Origin: an uncultured Phascolarctobacterium sp.
Lineage (GTDB): Bacteria > Bacillota > Negativicutes > Acidaminococcales > Acidaminococcaceae
Length of the DNA: 64,000 nt
NCBI RefSeq assembly: GCF_934190775.1
Contig: NZ_CAKPTG010000013.1
Coordinates: 1-64,000, forward strand
Direction: 5' to 3'
How positions within the stretch are numbered: position 1 is the stretch's first letter; each line of letters begins with the position of its first letter. The notes beneath the pieces are model-generated. The model saw only the letters and a list, made by a program, of their open reading frames with translations. It was not told the DNA's origin and made no database searches. The translations under genes and the position numbers were made by a program. This document shows, one piece after another, positions 60,650-64,000 of the stretch.

Positions 60650-61303
60650 ATGAAAAAATTATCCCTGTTCCTGCTTACGTTTATTATGCTGCTCTGCGCC
60701 AGCGTTTCCTGCTTCGCTAACCAACCCTATAAGCATCCTGACTACAATCTGCATACAGTGAAAGAGATTCATATCACCCAGATTGATAATCTTGAAGGAG
60801 AGCCGACGCGTCGCTTCAAGATTGATGAAAATGCAGAAACAAAAGTAATGGCTGCCATTTTACAGGCTGCAGGCCGACAAAAGCTGATTGCTACAGACGA
60901 AACACAAAAGCCACTGCCGGAATATCATAATGTTAAAGCCAGCCAGAAAAATTTAGCGCCCAGAGATTTAGAAATGCGCGTTACCATTAATCATTTCGGC
61001 TACCATACTGTTCGTGTTCCCGGTCATTTTGAAGATTACACTACCCAGGAAACACATTATTACTATGACAAAGAGGGTAAACGCCACTACTGGACGGAAG
61101 ACGTTGTCCGCCAGCGCTGGGTATCGGAAAGCTATCATCCATATGCCTATATGAGCATGATTTATAACTTTTACGATATGGACGACGGCACGCTCGTCGC
61201 TTCGTTCAGTGACAGCCGCGACCGCGAATATGAAAACGATCCTGCAAATGGTATGCTCGGACGCTCTCTGAAGGACTGCTTTAGAAAAATCTTTAAAAAA
61301 TAA
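60650..61303 (+). CDS. Secreted protein of unknown function
   Basis: A 217-aa exported protein: signal peptide (about 1-23, ...SCFA) and a mature part rich in His, Tyr and charged residues (MRVTINHFGYHTVRVPGHF, THYYYDKEGKRHYWTEDV, FYDMDDGTLVASFSDSRD). It resembles small periplasmic DUF4136-like proteins only loosely. It starts 27 bp after the DtxR-type regulator with its own GGGAGGT, so they are probably co-transcribed; a metal-regulated envelope role is a guess. Confidence 0.6.
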   Translation: MKKLSLFLLTFIMLLCASVSCFANQPYKHPDYNLHTVKEIHITQIDNLEGEPTRRFKIDENAETKVMAAILQAAGRQKLIATDETQKPLPEYHNVKASQKNLAPRDLEMRVTINHFGYHTVRVPGHFEDYTTQETHYYYDKEGKRHYWTEDVVRQRWVSESYHPYAYMSMIYNFYDMDDGTLVASFSDSRDREYENDPANGMLGRSLKDCFRKIFKK

Positions 61304-61309
61304 TTTTAC

Positions 61310-61342
61310 AACAGACTGCTGATAACAGCAGTCTGTTTTTTT
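61310..61342 (+). terminator. Terminator after the DtxR/secreted protein genes
   Basis: AACAGACTGCTG and CAGCAGTCTGTT arms followed by seven T. Confidence 0.88.
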
Positions 61343-61378
61343 ATTACAACTTCATAATAGCAATTCTTATTATTTTTG

Positions 61379-61406
61379 TTGACATCTCAACTATAAGTGA
61401 TATAAT
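61379..61406 (+). promoter_or_regulatory. Promoter for the exported CbiK gene
   Basis: TTGACA (61379-61384), 16-bp spacer, TATAAT (61401-61406), both perfect. Immediately upstream (61354-61373) an imperfect 20-bp dyad ATAATA..AATT..TATTAT could be a metal-regulator (Fur/DtxR-type) site. Confidence 0.75.
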
Positions 61407-61480
61407 ACAGAGAAGTAAGGTTTATAAAACAACCTTCTACTATTTTTGATGATTTATGAATACAAAGGAGTGCTTTCAAA

Positions 61481-62473
61481 ATGAAAAGTCTGAAAAAATT
61501 TGCTGTTGCATCTATGACTTGCGCTGCCCTCTTAGGCTTTGCTGCTACCAGCCATGCCGCATATCAACTGAACGACGAAGTTAAAGACGCTACCCCGGCT
61601 CTGCTCATGGCATCCCAAATCGGCGTAAAAACCAATGTTAATCCGGCCCTGGCAAACCTGCCTGATAAAGACGCTATCGTTGTTATGAGCTTCGGTACCA
61701 CCTTTAAAGACAGCCGTGCTAAAACTATCGAAGCAACCGTAGATGCTATTAAAGCTGCTCATCCTGGTGTAAAAGTAGTTACTGCTTTCACCTCTCATAT
61801 TATTATTGACCGTATCAAAGCTCATGAAGGTCTCACCATTCCGACACCTGAAGAAGCTCTGGCTCAACTGAAAGCTGAAGGCTACACCCGTGTTGCTCTG
61901 ACCTCTCTGGATATTATTCCGGGCATGGAATATGCATACAAAGATGCAGTTTATAACCTGCACAAAAATGACTTCAAAAAAATGACCTTCGGTACTCCGC
62001 TGATGTATTGGCAAGGCCAGGAAGGTCAAGCTGACGATATTACCGAAACCATGAAAGCAGTTTCTACTCAATTCCCGAAACTCGGCAAAAAAGATGCTGT
62101 TCTGATCATGGCTCATGGTACTCCGCATCCGTCCAATGCTTACTATGCAGTAATGCAAGACCGTCTGAATGAGCTTGGCTACACCAACGCTTACATCTTC
62201 TCCGTAGAAGGCTGGCCGCATCTGGACACCGTTACTCCGCAACTGAAAGCTAAAGGCATTAAGAACGTAACTCTGATGCCGCTGATGATGGTTGCAGGCG
62301 ACCATGCTAACAACGATATGGCCGGTGACGAGCCTGATTCCTTTAAATCTCAACTGCAGGCCGAAGGCTTCAAGGTTAACACCTACATCCACGGTCTGGG
62401 CGAAAACGCAGCAGTACAAAAACTGTTCGTTGAAAGAGCAAACGATTCTTGGGATGCTCTGGAAGCTAAATAA
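61481..62473 (+). CDS. cbiK: Exported CbiK-type sirohydrochlorin cobaltochelatase
   Basis: A 330-aa chelatase with a signal peptide (about 1-26, ending SHA), so it acts in the periplasm. Catalytic His in LIMAHGTPHP (near 211), Glu in FSVEGWPHL, and His in VAGDHANNDM are present. CbiK inserts Co2+ into sirohydrochlorin early in anaerobic cobalamin synthesis; exported versions are known in Desulfovibrio (CbiK-P) where they bind heme or cobalt and lie near heme uptake genes. A paralogue without signal peptide follows. The transcript ends at a strong hairpin before that paralogue. Confidence 0.88.
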   Translation: MKSLKKFAVASMTCAALLGFAATSHAAYQLNDEVKDATPALLMASQIGVKTNVNPALANLPDKDAIVVMSFGTTFKDSRAKTIEATVDAIKAAHPGVKVVTAFTSHIIIDRIKAHEGLTIPTPEEALAQLKAEGYTRVALTSLDIIPGMEYAYKDAVYNLHKNDFKKMTFGTPLMYWQGQEGQADDITETMKAVSTQFPKLGKKDAVLIMAHGTPHPSNAYYAVMQDRLNELGYTNAYIFSVEGWPHLDTVTPQLKAKGIKNVTLMPLMMVAGDHANNDMAGDEPDSFKSQLQAEGFKVNTYIHGLGENAAVQKLFVERANDSWDALEAK

Positions 62474-62510
62474 TTTACTGACCAAGTAATTCATTTCTTT
62501 CACACCTTTT

Positions 62511-62547
62511 TACTCTCCGTCCGCTTGTCTGGGCGGAGAGTATTTTT
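62511..62547 (+). terminator. Hairpin between the two cbiK genes
   Basis: TACTCTCCGTCC and GGGCGGAGAGTA arms followed by TTTTT. It separates the paralogues, so the cytosolic enzyme relies on readthrough or its own promoter. Confidence 0.8.
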
Positions 62548-62584
62548 ATAATATAAATTAATTCAGGAAGAAGAGGTGCTACAG

Positions 62585-63391
62585 ATGGATAGCAAAAAAG
62601 CTCTGGTGGTTATCAGCTTCGGCTCCACCTTCGACGAAACCAGAACCCACGATATCGGCGGCATTGAACAGGCCTTGGCCGCAGCCTTCCCTGCCTACGA
62701 CCAGTATCGTGCCTTTACCTCCGTAATTATCCGCAAACGTCTGGCTGAACGCGGTATTAAAATCGACGATACGGAAACAGTGCTGCAAAAGCTGGCAGAC
62801 GCAGGCTACGAAGAGGTAGTACTGCAGCCGACGCATCTGCTGCATGGTGAAGAATTCGAACAGAAGATTCTCAGCCTCAAAGAAAAATTTACCGCTAAAT
62901 TCCAAAAAATTATTATCAGTCAGCCTCTCATCGTTAACGATGAAGACTACAAACTGGCAGCAGCAGCTATTGCCGTTCAGATTCCGCCCCTAGCGGCAGA
63001 CGAAGGCGTAGTCCTGATGGGCCACGGCACACCGCGCAACAACAATAAAGCGCACGGCTATACCTACGTTAAACTGCAGGAAATCTTTGACTCTATGAAT
63101 TTCCCTGTTATCGTAGGAACAGTAGAAGAAGAGGATACTCCTAATTTTGAAGCTGTCCTCGAAAAGCTGCAGGAACGCAAATATAAGCATGTACATATGT
63201 ATCCTCTGATGGTTGTTGCCGGCGATCACGCCAACAACGATATGTACAGCGATGAGGAAGACAGTTGGAAGACTCAGATTGAGGCTTTGGGCATCAAAAC
63301 AACCGGCCACCTGTGCGGTCTTGGCCGTTCCAAAGCTATTCAGGCTATTTATATCCAACATGTTTTACGTGTTTTGTCTCTAGAAGATTGA
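62585..63391 (+). CDS. cbiK: Cytosolic CbiK-type sirohydrochlorin cobaltochelatase
   Basis: A 268-aa chelatase without signal peptide. It has the same catalytic residues: LMGHGTPRN, VGTVEEEDTP and VAGDHANNDMYSDEEDSW. Length and fold match classical CbiK. The start is ATG 62585 behind AGAAGAGG; three codons further upstream are possible. It most likely makes cobalt-sirohydrochlorin for cobalamin, while the exported paralogue probably has a different task. No other cobalamin genes are in the window. Confidence 0.88.
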   Translation: MDSKKALVVISFGSTFDETRTHDIGGIEQALAAAFPAYDQYRAFTSVIIRKRLAERGIKIDDTETVLQKLADAGYEEVVLQPTHLLHGEEFEQKILSLKEKFTAKFQKIIISQPLIVNDEDYKLAAAAIAVQIPPLAADEGVVLMGHGTPRNNNKAHGYTYVKLQEIFDSMNFPVIVGTVEEEDTPNFEAVLEKLQERKYKHVHMYPLMVVAGDHANNDMYSDEEDSWKTQIEALGIKTTGHLCGLGRSKAIQAIYIQHVLRVLSLED

Positions 63392-63410
63392 CATTTATTA
63401 ATAATTAACT

Positions 63411-63460
63411 AAAAAAACCTGCATTCTGTCCCCTTCATGGGGAAGAATGCAGGTTTTTTA
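63411..63460 (+). terminator. Terminator after the second cbiK gene
   Basis: CCTGCATTCT and AGAATGCAGG arms (with inner CCCC/GGGG) followed by TTTTTT. Confidence 0.88.
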
Positions 63461-63490
63461 TTGCTTAATGCAACAAAGTTATGCTATAAT
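63461..63490 (+). promoter_or_regulatory. Promoter of the DcuC-type transporter gene
   Basis: TTGCTT (63461-63466), 18-bp spacer, perfect TATAAT (63485-63490). Confidence 0.6.
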
Positions 63491-63544
63491 GGAATTGCCT
63501 AAATTTTTGTAAAATAAATCTATAAGAGAAAGGGATGATGAAAA

Positions 63545-64000
63545 TTGGGTATTGTTATTTCTGCAATTATAACTTTTTGGGTTGGCTATTTGATTTACAA
63601 AAAGTACAAACCACAGCCTGTGCTCTTCATGGGCGGTATTATTATGATGTATATCGCTGCTATGCTGGGTTACAGCCAGATTTTAGGAGCTAAGGCAACA
63701 ACAGGCTCCGTAATTTTCGATGCCTTTGAATTTATCCGCGCAACCTTCAGCTCTAACGTCGGCAAACTTGGCCTGAACATTATGTCTGTAGGCGCTTTTG
63801 CTAAATATATGGATAAAATCGGCGCTTCCCGCTCTTTAGTACGTTTAACCATCAAACCGTTGATGGCTTTAAAATCCCCCTATCTGGTAATGAGCGGCAC
63901 CTGGATTATCGGCATGCTCATCGGTCTGTGCATCAACAGTGCCTCCGGTCTGGCAATGCTGCTGATGGTAACTATGTTCCCCATCCTGTTGGGCTTGGGC
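63545..64000 (+). CDS. C4-dicarboxylate transporter DcuC family (cut by window end)
   Basis: The first 152 residues of an integral membrane protein. At least four hydrophobic segments are visible (GIVISAIITFWVGYLI, PVLFMGGIIMMYIAAMLG, a later SGTWIIGMLIGLC and LLMVTMFPILLGL), with a loop FATFSSNVGKLGLNIMSVG-like. This matches DcuC, which exchanges succinate and fumarate or imports dicarboxylates in anaerobes. The frame has a TGA just upstream, so translation must begin at TTG 63545 behind AAGGGATG. It continues beyond the window. Confidence 0.8.
   Translation, partial: MGIVISAIITFWVGYLIYKKYKPQPVLFMGGIIMMYIAAMLGYSQILGAKATTGSVIFDAFEFIRATFSSNVGKLGLNIMSVGAFAKYMDKIGASRSLVRLTIKPLMALKSPYLVMSGTWIIGMLIGLCINSASGLAMLLMVTMFPILLGLG

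Overview
The window most likely comes from a diderm, anaerobic Firmicute of the class Negativicutes, probably an Acidaminococcaceae/Phascolarctobacterium-like gut organism. This placement is inferred. It rests on outer-membrane proteins (two trimeric autotransporter adhesins, a TonB-dependent receptor and an autotransporter barrel remnant) alongside Firmicute-style AGGAGG ribosome binding sites. It also rests on SLH domains (the Negativicute way of tethering the outer membrane to peptidoglycan), a group-B type [FeFe]-hydrogenase, a type III glutamine synthetase and a DcuC-type carrier. No rRNA, intact transposase or phage genes were seen. One tRNA (Lys-TTT) is present.

Layout. 0.1-6.6 kb is nitrogen metabolism: type II asparaginase, a C_GCAxxG_C_C protein, an HD hydrolase, an ammonium channel fused to its own PII domain, and GlnN glutamine synthetase behind a strong promoter and a structured leader. 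6.6-10.8 kb holds the [FeFe]-hydrogenase, a DMT transporter and an MmgE/PrpD protein. 10.8-26.5 kb is an accessory surface region: a frameshifted Rpn nuclease with a duplicated 3' end, a candidate small RNA, a 2529-aa and an 879-aa trimeric autotransporter (each with an SLH domain after the membrane anchor), a G8 tract inside the promoter serving the second adhesin, a decayed classical autotransporter, and an AAA/DUF4143 ATPase bracketed by 112-bp direct repeats and a palindromic tandem repeat. 26.5-36.4 kb carries an AcoR-like regulator without the GAFTGA motif, a NlpC/P60 hydrolase, a radical SAM protein, two secreted Ig-like proteins, a MalT-like LuxR regulator and a 2-hydroxyacid dehydrogenase.

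36.5-42.8 kb is housekeeping: tRNA-Lys, purA, purB, dnaB, a YigZ protein and a BASS transporter. 42.9-49.3 kb is the most unusual locus: a MerR regulator divergent from an apparent operon TonB receptor, periplasmic binding lipoprotein, and two nitrogenase-component-1-like subunits. Only one of the two subunits keeps the three cluster-binding cysteines. No NifH-like ATPase and no ABC permease is in the window. The two divergent promoters overlap and both have the 19-bp spacing typical of MerR control.

49.4-59 kb: ClC channel, a short MITE-like repeat, a cysteine desulfidase-like protein, diaminopimelate decarboxylase with an overlapping TrmB regulator, and a complete iron/phosphonate-type ABC importer. 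59-64 kb: FkbM methyltransferase, DtxR-type metal regulator, a secreted protein, two CbiK chelatases (one exported, one cytosolic) and the start of a DcuC transporter cut by the window end.

Metal and tetrapyrrole handling recurs (TonB receptor, binding protein, nitrogenase-like pair, DtxR, two CbiK, Fe-type ABC importer). A link between the nitrogenase-like locus and these genes is a hypothesis only.
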